From positions 2,376,572 through 2,440,571 of the forward strand of contig NZ_CP047945.1 of assembly GCF_014279795.1 (NCBI RefSeq): 64,000 bases of DNA. Direction: 5' to 3'. The translations under genes were made by a program, and so were the position numbers. Source of the DNA: Synechococcus sp. PROS-7-1 (GTDB lineage Bacteria; Cyanobacteriota; Cyanobacteriia; PCC-6307; Cyanobiaceae). Position 1 is the stretch's first letter. Each line of letters starts with the position of its first letter. The notes under the pieces are model-generated. The model saw only the letters and a list, made by a program, of their open reading frames with translations, ran no database searches and was not told where the DNA came from. This document shows, one piece after another, positions 37,478-45,683 of the stretch.

Positions 37478-39232
37478 ATGGCCGCCTCCACTCAGGCCGT
37501 CGCCGGACGTTTGAGCCTTCAGTGCCAGACCATCGCATCCGACAGCACAGCCATCCGTTCCCTTGACTGGGATCGCAGCCGCTTCGACATCGAGTTCGGC
37601 CTCCGCAACGGCACCACCTACAACGCCTTCCTGGTGCATGGCGAGCGCACGGCGCTGATCGACACCAGTCACGCCAAATTTCGGGACACCTGGCTTCCCC
37701 TGCTTCAGGAGCAAGTCGACCCGCAGGCGATCGACCATCTGATCGTGAGCCATACGGAGCCCGACCACTCCGGCTTGATCGCTGATCTTCTCGATCTCAA
37801 TCCCGAGATCGAAATTGTGGGCTCAAAGGTGGCCCTCCAGTTTCTGAAGGATCAGGTGCACCGTCCGTTCCGCTCCCGCGCCGTGAAAAGTGGCGACAGC
37901 CTGGATCTCGGAACAAACCCCGAGAGCGGAGTGGAGCATCGCTTCGAGTTTCTCAGCGCTCCCAACCTGCACTGGCCCGACACGATCTTTTCCTTTGATC
38001 ACGGCAGCGGCATCCTCTACACCTGTGACGCCTTCGGCTTGCACTACTGCTCAGAGGATCTTTTCGACAGTGATCCCGGGGCCATCGCACCGGACTTTCG
38101 CTTCTATTACGAGTGCCTGATGGGTCCCAACGCCCGCAGCGTGCTCCAAGCGATGAAACGCATGGATGGACTGCCGGCGATCAACACCATCGCTGTAGGC
38201 CACGGGCCACTGCTGCGGCAGCACGTCAGTCACTGGCTCAATGACTACCGGGAATGGAGCAGCCAGCGCAGCAAGGGCGACAGTTATGCGGCGGTTTGTT
38301 ACGTGAGTCAATACGGGTTCAGTGATCGCCTCAGCCAGGCCATCGCCCATGGCATCGGCAAGGCCGACGCCCAGGTTCAGCTCGTTGACCTGCGCGCAAC
38401 CGATGCCCAGGAACTGTCGGCCCTGGTCGGAGAAGCCAAAGCGGTGGTCGTTCCCACCTGGCCAGCCGAACCAGATGCGGAGCTGCAGAGCAGCATCGGC
38501 ACCCTGCTGGCGGCCCTGCACAGCAAGCAGCTGGTGGGGGTGTACGACGCCTTCGGCGGCAATGACGAGCCGATCGATGCCGTGGCCGATCAGCTGCGGG
38601 CTCAAGGCCAAAAAACGGCCTTTGCTCCCCTACGCATTCGTCAGCTCCCTTCAGGTGCGGATTACCAACGCTGCGAAGAAGCTGGAACCGATCTCGGACA
38701 ACTGCTCACTCGAGAGAAAACCATCGCAGCCATGAAGAGTCTCGATGGTGATCTGGACAAGGCCCTGGGCCGTCTCAGCGGTGGGCTCTACGTGGTGACT
38801 GCCAGTCAAGGGGAAGGTGAAAGCCTGCGGCGCAGCGCCATGGTGGCCAGCTGGGTGAGTCAGGCCAGCTTCTCGCCACCGGGGATCACTGTGGCGGTGG
38901 CCAAGGACCGGGCAATCGAAGCGCTCATGCAGGTCGGTGATCGCTTTGTGCTCAACATCTTGCGCGACGACAACCACCAGCAGCTGATGCGGCATTTCCT
39001 CAAGCGCTTCCCGCCTGGAGCCGATCGATTTGCAGGGGTGAATCTGCTTGAGCATGAGGCCAAAGGCGGACCAGTGCTCGGTGATGCACTGGCCTATCTG
39101 GGATGCCGGGTTGAACAGCGGCTCGAAGGTCCAGACCACTGGATCATTTACGCCGAGGTGGAGCAAGGCAATGTGGCCGATGCCGACGCCACCACAGCGG
39201 TGCATCACCGCAAAGTGGGGAATCACTACTGA
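37478..39232 (+). CDS. flv3: flavodiiron protein, Flv3-type (canonical di-iron ligands)
   Basis: 584 residues in the three-domain cyanobacterial layout. Residues about 40-280 are a metallo-beta-lactamase-like di-iron domain with the canonical ligand set beginning His92-x-Glu94-x-Asp96-His97 (HTEPDH), then LHWPD, CDAFG and GHGP. Residues about 265-410 are flavodoxin-like (AAVCYVSQYGFSDRLSQAI) and the rest is an NAD(P)H:FMN reductase-like domain (AMVASWVSQASFSPPGITVA). It reduces oxygen to water at the acceptor side of photosystem I, normally as a hetero-oligomer with Flv1. The next gene starts inside its stop codon region (TGATG). Confidence 0.9.
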   Translation: MAASTQAVAGRLSLQCQTIASDSTAIRSLDWDRSRFDIEFGLRNGTTYNAFLVHGERTALIDTSHAKFRDTWLPLLQEQVDPQAIDHLIVSHTEPDHSGLIADLLDLNPEIEIVGSKVALQFLKDQVHRPFRSRAVKSGDSLDLGTNPESGVEHRFEFLSAPNLHWPDTIFSFDHGSGILYTCDAFGLHYCSEDLFDSDPGAIAPDFRFYYECLMGPNARSVLQAMKRMDGLPAINTIAVGHGPLLRQHVSHWLNDYREWSSQRSKGDSYAAVCYVSQYGFSDRLSQAIAHGIGKADAQVQLVDLRATDAQELSALVGEAKAVVVPTWPAEPDAELQSSIGTLLAALHSKQLVGVYDAFGGNDEPIDAVADQLRAQGQKTAFAPLRIRQLPSGADYQRCEEAGTDLGQLLTREKTIAAMKSLDGDLDKALGRLSGGLYVVTASQGEGESLRRSAMVASWVSQASFSPPGITVAVAKDRAIEALMQVGDRFVLNILRDDNHQQLMRHFLKRFPPGADRFAGVNLLEHEAKGGPVLGDALAYLGCRVEQRLEGPDHWIIYAEVEQGNVADADATTAVHHRKVGNHY

Positions 39233-41061
39233 TGGCAACATCCGTGTCTCCCGCTGCGGCCAGCGCGGAGCGGCAGATGATCACACTGCCGATCGCCGAC
39301 GGCCTCACCTGCTTTCGCGGCTTGAGCCCCAAACGCTCGCGGTTTGAGCTGGAGTACGCCCTGGAACGGGGAAGCACGGCCAACAGCTTCCTGTTCGCAG
39401 CCGGTGCTGACACGGCAGGTGTCCCGCAAGCCGCCGTTCTGGTCCACCCACCGGGAGCGGCCTACGCGTCCGTCTTCCTGCCGGTGCTTCACCAAGCCCT
39501 GCCAGATCCCTCGTCCAAACTGGTCGTGGTGGTGGGTCATGTGAATCCCAACCGCGTAGCCCTGCTCAGGGATCTGGCCTCGGCTTATTCAGGCCTGGAA
39601 CTGGTGGCCTCCAATGCAGGAGCAAAGCTGCTGCGGGAGTTATGGAGCCTGCGCCGCCCACCGGCCCCCGGTGATGAGAACCCCCAGCCACCGCTGCCGG
39701 ATCTACCGGAGATCAAGGTGATCCGTCAGGAGCAGACGCTGCCCGTGAGCCACGGTCATCAGCTGCATGTACTTCCAGCCCCGACCCCTCGGTGGCCCGG
39801 TGGACTGCTGGCCTTTGAGGAGACCCTCGGATTGCTGATGAGCGACAAGCTCTTTAGTGCCCACATCTGCACGTCGGAATGGGCCGAGTTGAACCGCAGC
39901 GAGACCGAGGAGGAACGCCGCCATTTCTACGACTGCCTGATGGCATCGATGGCCAGCCAGGTGGATGCCCTGGTGGAGCGCCTTGAGGAACTGGACATCC
40001 GCACCGTGGCTCCCGGCCATGGGCCGGCGATCGACACCAGCTGGCGCAGTCTGTTCAACGACTACCGGCGCTGGGGGGAAAGCCAGCAGCAGGCCTCGCT
40101 CTCGGTCGCTCTTCTCTTTGCCAGTGCCTACGGCAACACCGCGGCCATCGCCGATGCCCTCGCCCAGGGCGTCAGCCGAACAGGGGTACGCGTCACAAGC
40201 CTGAACTGCGAGTTCACCCCAGCAGATGAGCTCGTGCGCACGATTCAGACGGCCGATGGCTTGCTGATCGGCTCCCCCACGCTGGGCGGTCACGCCCCCA
40301 CGCCGATCGTCTCGGCCCTTGGCACCCTGCTGGCTGAAGGAGACCGCAGCAAGCCCGTTGGTGTGTTCGGCAGCTTCGGCTGGAGCGGCGAGGCCATTGA
40401 CCTCCTGGAAACCAAGCTCAGAGACGGTGGGTTCCGTTTCGCCTTCGAGCCGATTCGGATCAAATTCAGTCCTGACGCTGCCACCGTGCGCACCCTCGAG
40501 GAAACTGGAACGCGCTTCGGCCGTTCCCTGCGCCAGGAACAGCGCAAACAACAGCGGCGCGGTGGTGGTGGTCTGCGTGAGAGTCGCAGTGACCCGGCAG
40601 TGCTGGCCCTCGGACGGGTGGTGGGCTCCCTTTGCGTGCTCACGACGCGCAAGGGCTCTCTCAGTGGCGCCATGGTGGCCAGCTGGGTGAGTCAGGCCAG
40701 CTTTGCGCCTCCGGGGATCACTGTGGCGGTTGCCAAAGATCGGGCTGTGGAGGCCTTGCTACACAAAGGCGATCGCTTTGCCCTCAACGTGCTGGCGGAA
40801 GGCCGGGAGAGTGGGCCGATGAAGCAGTTCCTCCAACCCTTCGAACCCGGAGCCGATCGGTTTGAGGGACTTGAGCTGCAGTCGAGTCCCTCCGAGCAAC
40901 CGCTTCTTCCCGAGGCCCTGGCCTGGATGGAGGGGGAGGTGAAACAACGGATGGAATGCGGCGATCACTGGCTTGTGTATGCGGAAGTTCTCCATGGGGG
41001 CTTGTTTGACAGTGAAGCCAACACTGCTGTGCACCATCGCCGTAGTGGCGCAAATTACTGA
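39232..41061 (+). CDS. flv1: flavodiiron protein, Flv1-type (degenerate di-iron ligands)
   Basis: 609 residues, same three-domain layout as the preceding gene and sharing the C-terminal ASWVSQASFAPPGITVAVAK. The first iron motif is degraded: His103-Val-Asn105-Pro-Asn107-Arg108 replaces H-x-E-x-D-H, which is the hallmark of the Flv1/Flv4 group. The flavodoxin-like and flavin-reductase domains are intact. It starts on the last base of the upstream TGA, so the two subunits are made in step. Assignment to Flv1 rather than Flv4 rests on the partner and gene order (no flv2/flv4 operon protein seen). Confidence 0.88.
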   Translation: MATSVSPAAASAERQMITLPIADGLTCFRGLSPKRSRFELEYALERGSTANSFLFAAGADTAGVPQAAVLVHPPGAAYASVFLPVLHQALPDPSSKLVVVVGHVNPNRVALLRDLASAYSGLELVASNAGAKLLRELWSLRRPPAPGDENPQPPLPDLPEIKVIRQEQTLPVSHGHQLHVLPAPTPRWPGGLLAFEETLGLLMSDKLFSAHICTSEWAELNRSETEEERRHFYDCLMASMASQVDALVERLEELDIRTVAPGHGPAIDTSWRSLFNDYRRWGESQQQASLSVALLFASAYGNTAAIADALAQGVSRTGVRVTSLNCEFTPADELVRTIQTADGLLIGSPTLGGHAPTPIVSALGTLLAEGDRSKPVGVFGSFGWSGEAIDLLETKLRDGGFRFAFEPIRIKFSPDAATVRTLEETGTRFGRSLRQEQRKQQRRGGGGLRESRSDPAVLALGRVVGSLCVLTTRKGSLSGAMVASWVSQASFAPPGITVAVAKDRAVEALLHKGDRFALNVLAEGRESGPMKQFLQPFEPGADRFEGLELQSSPSEQPLLPEALAWMEGEVKQRMECGDHWLVYAEVLHGGLFDSEANTAVHHRRSGANY

Positions 41062-41135
41062 GCCTGGCCGGATGAAATCGGGCAGGCCTTGGCAAAACCC
41101 GACAAAATGCAGTGTCTTCAACGGTTCATCCGGTC

Positions 41136-41663
41136 ATGAGCACCGCCAGCAATCCCGATGTTCTGGTGATCGCCGCCAGCAATGGCGAGAACCTCAAGCT
41201 GGCGCAGCGTTTCGTCGACGAAGCCAAAGCGCAAGGCAAGTCCGCTGACCTGCTGGATCTCACCACCCTGGATCTGCCGCTGTTTACCCCTCGGGTAAAA
41301 GAAACAGGCATCCCCGATGGTGTGCGTCCCCTGCATGAGCAACTGATGGGAGCCCCGCGCTGGGTGATCTGCGCCCCTGAGTACAACGGGTCCATTCCCC
41401 CAGTGCTCACCAGCGCCATTGCCTGGCTGTCGGTGCAGGGGGACGATTTCCGTGCCCTGTTCAACGGTCGGCCCGTGGCGATGGCCAGCTTCTCGGGAGG
41501 CCCTGGCATCGAACTGCTGATGGTGCTGCGCACCCAGCTCACCCATCTCGGAGCCCAGGTTGTAGGCCGCACCCTGGCGGGTAACCAAAACCGTCCGCCC
41601 CGGGACAGCTCCCTGCAGGATCTGCTGAACCGGCTGATGCAGATGGAACCGCTGAGCCTCTGA
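41136..41663 (+). CDS. NADPH-dependent FMN reductase family protein (copy 1)
   Basis: 175 residues from the ATG at 41136 (a GTG at 41112 is less likely). Flavodoxin-like fold with the FMN phosphate loop VIAASNGENLKLA and the family signature APEYNGSIPPVL near the isoalloxazine site. It reduces free flavin or quinone with NAD(P)H. It follows the flavodiiron pair by 74 bases. A second gene of the same length with high visible similarity lies at 42580. Confidence 0.87.
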   Translation: MSTASNPDVLVIAASNGENLKLAQRFVDEAKAQGKSADLLDLTTLDLPLFTPRVKETGIPDGVRPLHEQLMGAPRWVICAPEYNGSIPPVLTSAIAWLSVQGDDFRALFNGRPVAMASFSGGPGIELLMVLRTQLTHLGAQVVGRTLAGNQNRPPRDSSLQDLLNRLMQMEPLSL

Positions 41664-41690
41664 GCCGAGGACCCCCTTTCTCTTACATGC

Positions 41691-41900
41691 TTGAACCAGT
41701 TTCACCTCCAGCCGATCGATGCTGTGGCGGATCAGCTGCGCGCTCTACGTGGTGACCACCCCACCCTGGGCGACCCCGACTCCGGCAGTGCTCCAGGCAC
41801 CCCCTTTGAAGCGATTCCCGACGACTGGGCCTGCCCGATCTGCGGCGCCCGCAAGGCTAGCTTTGAGCCCTACCGGGAAGCGGAATTGAAATCCGCTTGA
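41691..41900 (+). CDS. rubredoxin-like protein lacking the first Cys pair
   Basis: 69 residues from a TTG. Residues 28-60 read as rubredoxin ([20 protein letters not shown], then CPICGARK), with the second iron knuckle C-P-x-C-G present. The region where the first C-x-x-C-G should lie ([16 protein letters not shown]) has no Cys. The other two frames there contain RCC and SCALYV, which hints at past frameshifts. It may be a decayed rubredoxin or a single-knuckle derivative. Overlaps the end of the convergent HxlR gene by 31 bases. Confidence 0.5.
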   Translation: MNQFHLQPIDAVADQLRALRGDHPTLGDPDSGSAPGTPFEAIPDDWACPICGARKASFEPYREAELKSA

Positions 41901-42223
41901 CGCTCCCCCCAGGCGTGTAAAGAGTTCAACACTGGCAATAGCTCATTCCCAAGGTTCGTCAGCGTGTACTCCACGCGCGGCGGTACCTCGGGATGGATCG
42001 TCCGATGCACCACGCCATCGGCCTCTAAATCGCGTAGCTGAGCCGTCAACACTTTCTGACTCACACCATTCAGTGCCCGCTGCAAATCAGAAAAGCGCTG
42101 GATGCCATCCACTAATTCACGAAGGATGAGCAACTTCCAGCGCCCCTGAATCACTTTCATGGCTAACTCGGCCTTGCAATTGCTGTGATCGCGTCCAGCG
42201 CTGAACCCAGTGCCTTCATCCAT
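41870..42223 (-). CDS. HxlR-family winged-helix transcriptional regulator
   Basis: 117 residues. Cys at position 16 in SNCKAELAM is followed by the HxlR winged helix ([51 protein letters not shown]). Such regulators often sense electrophiles, quinones or redox change through that Cys and control nearby reductases. It is flanked by two FMN reductase genes and diverges (93 bases) from the CDGSH gene, a natural target. Confidence 0.9.
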   Translation of the reverse strand: MDEGTGFSAGRDHSNCKAELAMKVIQGRWKLLILRELVDGIQRFSDLQRALNGVSQKVLTAQLRDLEADGVVHRTIHPEVPPRVEYTLTNLGNELLPVLNSLHAWGERQADFNSASR

Positions 42224-42316
42224 GGGTTACCTCGAGGTCACCGAACCACTTTGCGGTGCGTCCTTGTGCAATGGCAAGCCATCAGCTGACCATCAGGAAG
42301 CCAAAGCAATCCCCCC

Positions 42317-42583
42317 ATGCCTCAAGCGAGCAACCAGCCAACCGTCCTTTCATTGGACGCAGGAACCCACGCACTGTGCACCTGTGGGCTCAGCAAAAAC
42401 GGCGCCTTCTGCGATGGCAGCCACCAAGGCACTGACAAGACTCCGCACATCCTGAAACTCGACACCGCCAAAACAATCGTCAGTTGCTCCTGTGGCAGCA
42501 GCAGCAACATGCCGTTCTGCGATGGCAGTCACAGTCAAATCGGCAACACTCAAAGCACACCCTGGTGGAAGTTCTGGGCATGA
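42317..42583 (+). CDS. double-CDGSH iron-sulfur protein
   Basis: 88 residues with two complete CDGSH motifs, C-x-C-x(n)-CDGSH: CTCGLSKNGAFCDGSH (about 21-36) and CSCGSSSNMPFCDGSH (about 57-72). Each should bind a [2Fe-2S] cluster by three Cys and one His. Redox or cluster-transfer role. Its TGA overlaps the ATG of the second FMN reductase (ATGA), suggesting the two proteins work together. Confidence 0.92.
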   Translation: MPQASNQPTVLSLDAGTHALCTCGLSKNGAFCDGSHQGTDKTPHILKLDTAKTIVSCSCGSSSNMPFCDGSHSQIGNTQSTPWWKFWA

Positions 42584-43107
42584 ACAACGCTCCCGACACA
42601 GGCCTACTGGTGATCACCGCCAGCAACGGTGAAAACCTCAAGCTGGCGGATCGGTTCGCGACGCACGCCAAAGCCTTTGGACAAAACGCCGAGGTGCTGG
42701 ATCTCACCAGGATCGACCTGCCTCTCTTCACCCCCAGAGCCCAAGACTGCGGCATTCCAGCGGCAGTCGCGCCTCTGCAGCAGCAGCTCATGAACACAGC
42801 ACGCTGGGTGATCTGCGCGCCGGAATACAACGGCTCGATCCCTCCATCGCTAACAAACGCGATCGCATGGCTTTCGGTGCAGGGCGAAGACTTCCGCAGC
42901 CTGTTCAACGGGCGACCCATTGCGATCGCCACCTTCTCCGGTGGTGGTGGCATGGAGCTGCTGCTGTCACTGCGGATTCAACTCACCCATCTGGGCGCCC
43001 AAGTGGTGGGCCGCCAGCTGCTCAGCAACTACGCCAAGCCCCCCAAGGACGAGAGCATCACTGATCTGCTGCAGCGTCTTCTGCAAATGACACCACTTGC
43101 ACTCTGA
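42580..43107 (+). CDS. NADPH-dependent FMN reductase family protein (copy 2)
   Basis: 175 residues, the same length as the copy at 41136 and alignable without gaps (VITASNGENLKLADRF, DLPLFTPRAQ, APEYNGSIPPSL, LTHLGAQVVGRQL). Coupled by ATGA to the double-CDGSH gene, and nine bases before the pirin gene. Likely accepts electrons from NAD(P)H and could pass them to, or regenerate, the CDGSH cluster; that partnership is inferred from coupling alone. Confidence 0.87.
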   Translation: MNNAPDTGLLVITASNGENLKLADRFATHAKAFGQNAEVLDLTRIDLPLFTPRAQDCGIPAAVAPLQQQLMNTARWVICAPEYNGSIPPSLTNAIAWLSVQGEDFRSLFNGRPIAIATFSGGGGMELLLSLRIQLTHLGAQVVGRQLLSNYAKPPKDESITDLLQRLLQMTPLAL

Positions 43108-43115
43108 GCCGAGCC

Positions 43116-43856
43116 ATGCCCGCACCTCTTTCCACCAACAATCTCGGCTTCGTCATCCGCCCAGCCGCAGAACGCTTCCACAGCTGCCACGACTGGCTCG
43201 AGTCTTGGCACAGCTTCTCCTTCGCGGGCCACTACTCCCCTGACTGGATGGGCTTTGGCCCCCTGCGCGTGATCAACGACGACACGATTGCTGCGGGTCG
43301 GGGCTTCGGCATGCACCCGCACCGCGACATGGAAATCATCACAGTGATGATCCAGGGCCAGTTGAACCATCGGGATTCGATGGGCAACAGCGGCGTGATC
43401 AACGCAGGCGATGTTCAGCGCATGAGTGCTGGCACCGGCATCGTTCACTCCGAGATGAATGAAGGCCATGAGGCCTGCCGACTGCTGCAGATCTGGATCG
43501 AGCCCAGCGACGAAGGACTCTCACCGGCTTACGAACAGCGGACGCCCAACATCGGATCCGACACCTGGACACCACTGTTGGCCCCGAACGACCCTTCGGT
43601 GATGGCGATCGAACGCCCGGTGAGCCTTTGGCGCGCAAAGCCCAAAGCTGGTCAGACCCTGCCGTGGCCTGTCCAATCCATCGAGCGCGGCTGGATCCAG
43701 ATGATTGAGGGCGAGATTGAGCTACCGCGACCATCGGCTGCAAGCATTCGCTTGCGCAAGGGTGACGGGCTGGGATTCAGGGGATTATCCTCCGATCTCA
43801 AGATCCTGCAGAGCCACAGCGACAGCAGCGATGTGCTGCTGTTCGCACTGGAGTGA
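43116..43856 (+). CDS. pirin-family bicupin
   Basis: 246 residues. The N-terminal cupin has the pirin iron site GMHPHRDMEIIT with GTGIVHSEMN, and a C-terminal cupin follows. Bacterial pirins include quercetin dioxygenases and redox-responsive binding proteins; the substrate here is unknown. Same strand and tight spacing with the CDGSH/FMN-reductase pair upstream and the DMT transporter downstream suggests one operon. Confidence 0.9.
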   Translation: MPAPLSTNNLGFVIRPAAERFHSCHDWLESWHSFSFAGHYSPDWMGFGPLRVINDDTIAAGRGFGMHPHRDMEIITVMIQGQLNHRDSMGNSGVINAGDVQRMSAGTGIVHSEMNEGHEACRLLQIWIEPSDEGLSPAYEQRTPNIGSDTWTPLLAPNDPSVMAIERPVSLWRAKPKAGQTLPWPVQSIERGWIQMIEGEIELPRPSAASIRLRKGDGLGFRGLSSDLKILQSHSDSSDVLLFALE

Positions 43857-43861
43857 TAACG

Positions 43862-44875
43862 ATGAAAGGATTGATCTCGCCTCAACTCGAGGTGCTGGTG
43901 TCGCGCTCCATGGCATCGATGCGACCGGTGGTGATTTCCTTGTTCGTGATCAATGCCATGACACTGGGCCCCGGTGTGGCCCATGTGCTCGTGCCGTGGA
44001 ACCCATGGAATGCCCTGCTCGCAGGAAACCTCTGTGCTGCCCTGCTCCTGCTGGTGTGGCACAAACCGGGCCTGATGCTGCAACAAGCTCGCCAAACGTC
44101 TTGGCGATCCTGGTTGTTGATCTTGGTGGATGCCGCGCTGGCCTCGTCGTTATCAGCCTTGATCTTCGTGGGGCTGGAGTCCACCACAGCCAGCAATGCC
44201 ATTCTCATCGGTCGTCTAGCTCCGGTGCTCTATGCACTGCTCGGCGCCGTGTTTTTCCGCACTCGCGTGTTGACGCAGGAATGGTTCGGCTACGGATTCA
44301 TCATCGTGGGGGTGATGGGAATCGTGCTGATCGGCAATCACGAGATGATCCGCCGAGGCGATCTGCTGATCCTGATCTCCACCATCGTTTTTGCCCTCTC
44401 ATCCATCATCGGCAAAGCAGCTGTGAAAGATGCTGTGGAGGTTGAACTGCTGCTGTTCGCACGCAATGTTGTGTCCAGCCTGCTGTTCTTTGTAGTTGCA
44501 GGATCACTGCTTGGTTTTCAACAGTTTGAACCCCTCAGCCAAGGAATCTTCTGGCTGATCATGCTGCTCTATGCCGCGCTTCTGATCGTGGTTTCGCAAT
44601 ACCTCTGGTATCAATCCTCACGGTCTTTAAGCACAATCAGCATGGGCCGGTGGGCAGCACCAGGCCCGCTGATCGGATTGATGGCCGCCTTCCTGATCAA
44701 TGGGGACCGACCAACGACATCACAACTGCTTGGAGCGGCTGTGATCATTCTCGGAGTAACGGTTACCACGTTCAAACCGACCCACTCAGAGTCGAGCAGC
44801 CATGACGAAGCGCTTGAAAAGAAAGTGACTTTGGCGGATTCACACCATCCAATTGGCGGAAGCGCGTGCCCCTGA
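43862..44875 (+). CDS. DMT-superfamily (EamA-type) transporter
   Basis: 337 residues with about ten membrane helices in two repeats; the ends of the EamA halves are recognisable (LAPVLYALLGAVFFRTRVLT, RWAAPGPLIGLMAAFLINGD). Exporters of this family move metabolites or drugs. The ATG at 43862 (GGAG nine bases before) is preferred to a GTG overlapping the pirin stop. The 189 bases downstream to 45064 hold no recognised gene. Confidence 0.8.
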   Translation: MKGLISPQLEVLVSRSMASMRPVVISLFVINAMTLGPGVAHVLVPWNPWNALLAGNLCAALLLLVWHKPGLMLQQARQTSWRSWLLILVDAALASSLSALIFVGLESTTASNAILIGRLAPVLYALLGAVFFRTRVLTQEWFGYGFIIVGVMGIVLIGNHEMIRRGDLLILISTIVFALSSIIGKAAVKDAVEVELLLFARNVVSSLLFFVVAGSLLGFQQFEPLSQGIFWLIMLLYAALLIVVSQYLWYQSSRSLSTISMGRWAAPGPLIGLMAAFLINGDRPTTSQLLGAAVIILGVTVTTFKPTHSESSSHDEALEKKVTLADSHHPIGGSACP

Positions 44876-45064
44876 CCAAGACACTACCGATAGAGTCTTC
44901 ATCGAGACCGGACCTCAGAGAATCCTGCTAGCAAGAAAAACAATATTTACCACAAGTTAATCAGTAAACTTGAGATCACCTGGCTTCAAAGCAAGCCAAC
45001 GCAAGCGTGATAAACAAATTTAAACCCGATCCCGAAGAGAATCAGTAATTCGCGCACACACCAC

Positions 45065-45319
45065 ATGTTGTGCCCTGAAATGGCATCGTCACCACACATT
45101 GTCCCCTCGAGAATGGGATTCCAGGAAGAGCCTCAGTACGCGGTTCGTTACCGCGGTTTTGTTCTGCTGCAACAACGCAACCACAGCTGGCTGGTTCGAC
45201 CAGAACGCAGCCCGATGACGCTTCTTCCCTTCCGTACACCCACCTGCTCGCTAGAGGATGTCAAAGCATTGGTTGATTGGCGGCTTCAGCAGGAAACAAG
45301 CCTGCTCTCAGCTGCCTGA
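45065..45319 (+). CDS. small conserved cyanobacterial protein
   Basis: 84 residues (start could instead be the ATG at 45113). VRYRGFVLLQQRNHSWLVRP and LLPFRTPTCSLEDVKALVDW look like a compact folded domain common among marine picocyanobacterial hypotheticals. No function recognised. Its stop lies at the edge of a hairpin shared with the convergent next gene. Confidence 0.55.
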   Translation: MLCPEMASSPHIVPSRMGFQEEPQYAVRYRGFVLLQQRNHSWLVRPERSPMTLLPFRTPTCSLEDVKALVDWRLQQETSLLSAA

Positions 45320-45336
45320 AGCCGCTCAGGCGGCTT
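45319..45336. terminator. short hairpin between convergent small genes
   Basis: AAGCCGC (45319-45325) and GCGGCTT (45330-45336) pair perfectly around TCAG. The stop codon of the leftward gene falls in the loop. There is no T-run, so termination is only probable. Confidence 0.4.
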
Positions 45337-45586
45337 GCGGGGGAGGGGTGGGTGAACCCTGGGGCTGGAAAGGGAGCACCAAGGTGGCCCAACGTTCGGG
45401 ACGCTGAGGGCGCTGACGACGGGCTTGGCGCACACCAAACGGTACCCGCAACACATTTGTGCCCTCGATGGGGAGGGTATGACCGCGACCGAGCGCTTCC
45501 TCGAGGCATCCTGGGATTTCAGGAAGCTGGAGCCCCTCACCCTCCTGCTTTGCAGACAATGAATCGTTGGGTGTGTCGCTGATCAT
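45326..45586 (-). CDS. small conserved hypothetical protein
   Basis: 86 residues. The C-terminal half is basic and ordered-looking (VLRVPFGVRQARRQRPQRPE, RWATLVLPF), the rest acidic and Pro-rich. No family recognised. Its plausible composition, the gap position and convergence on a hairpin support a real gene, but a chance frame cannot be excluded. Confidence 0.4.
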   Translation of the reverse strand: MISDTPNDSLSAKQEGEGLQLPEIPGCLEEALGRGHTLPIEGTNVLRVPFGVRQARRQRPQRPERWATLVLPFQPQGSPTPPPQAA

Positions 45587-45648
45587 GAATCCTCTTGAAT
45601 GCGACGAGATGCTGTGCAGTGTGGTGATGAAACCATCGACACAAACAA

Positions 45649-45673
45649 AAATCGAACGTTTAATTTTCGATTT
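45649..45673 (-). terminator. AT-rich terminator after gcvP
   Basis: AAATCGAA / TTCGATTT (45649-45656 with 45666-45673), nine-base loop, followed on the minus strand by TTGTTTG. It lies 11 bases after the gcvP stop and fits a weak rho-independent terminator. Confidence 0.45.
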
Positions 45674-45683
45674 CAGTGAAAAT

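Noticed and set aside
42204-42316. Phage or transposon boundary near the duplicated FMN reductases
   Set aside because: No inverted repeats, integrase or transposase; simple gene duplication explains the similarity.
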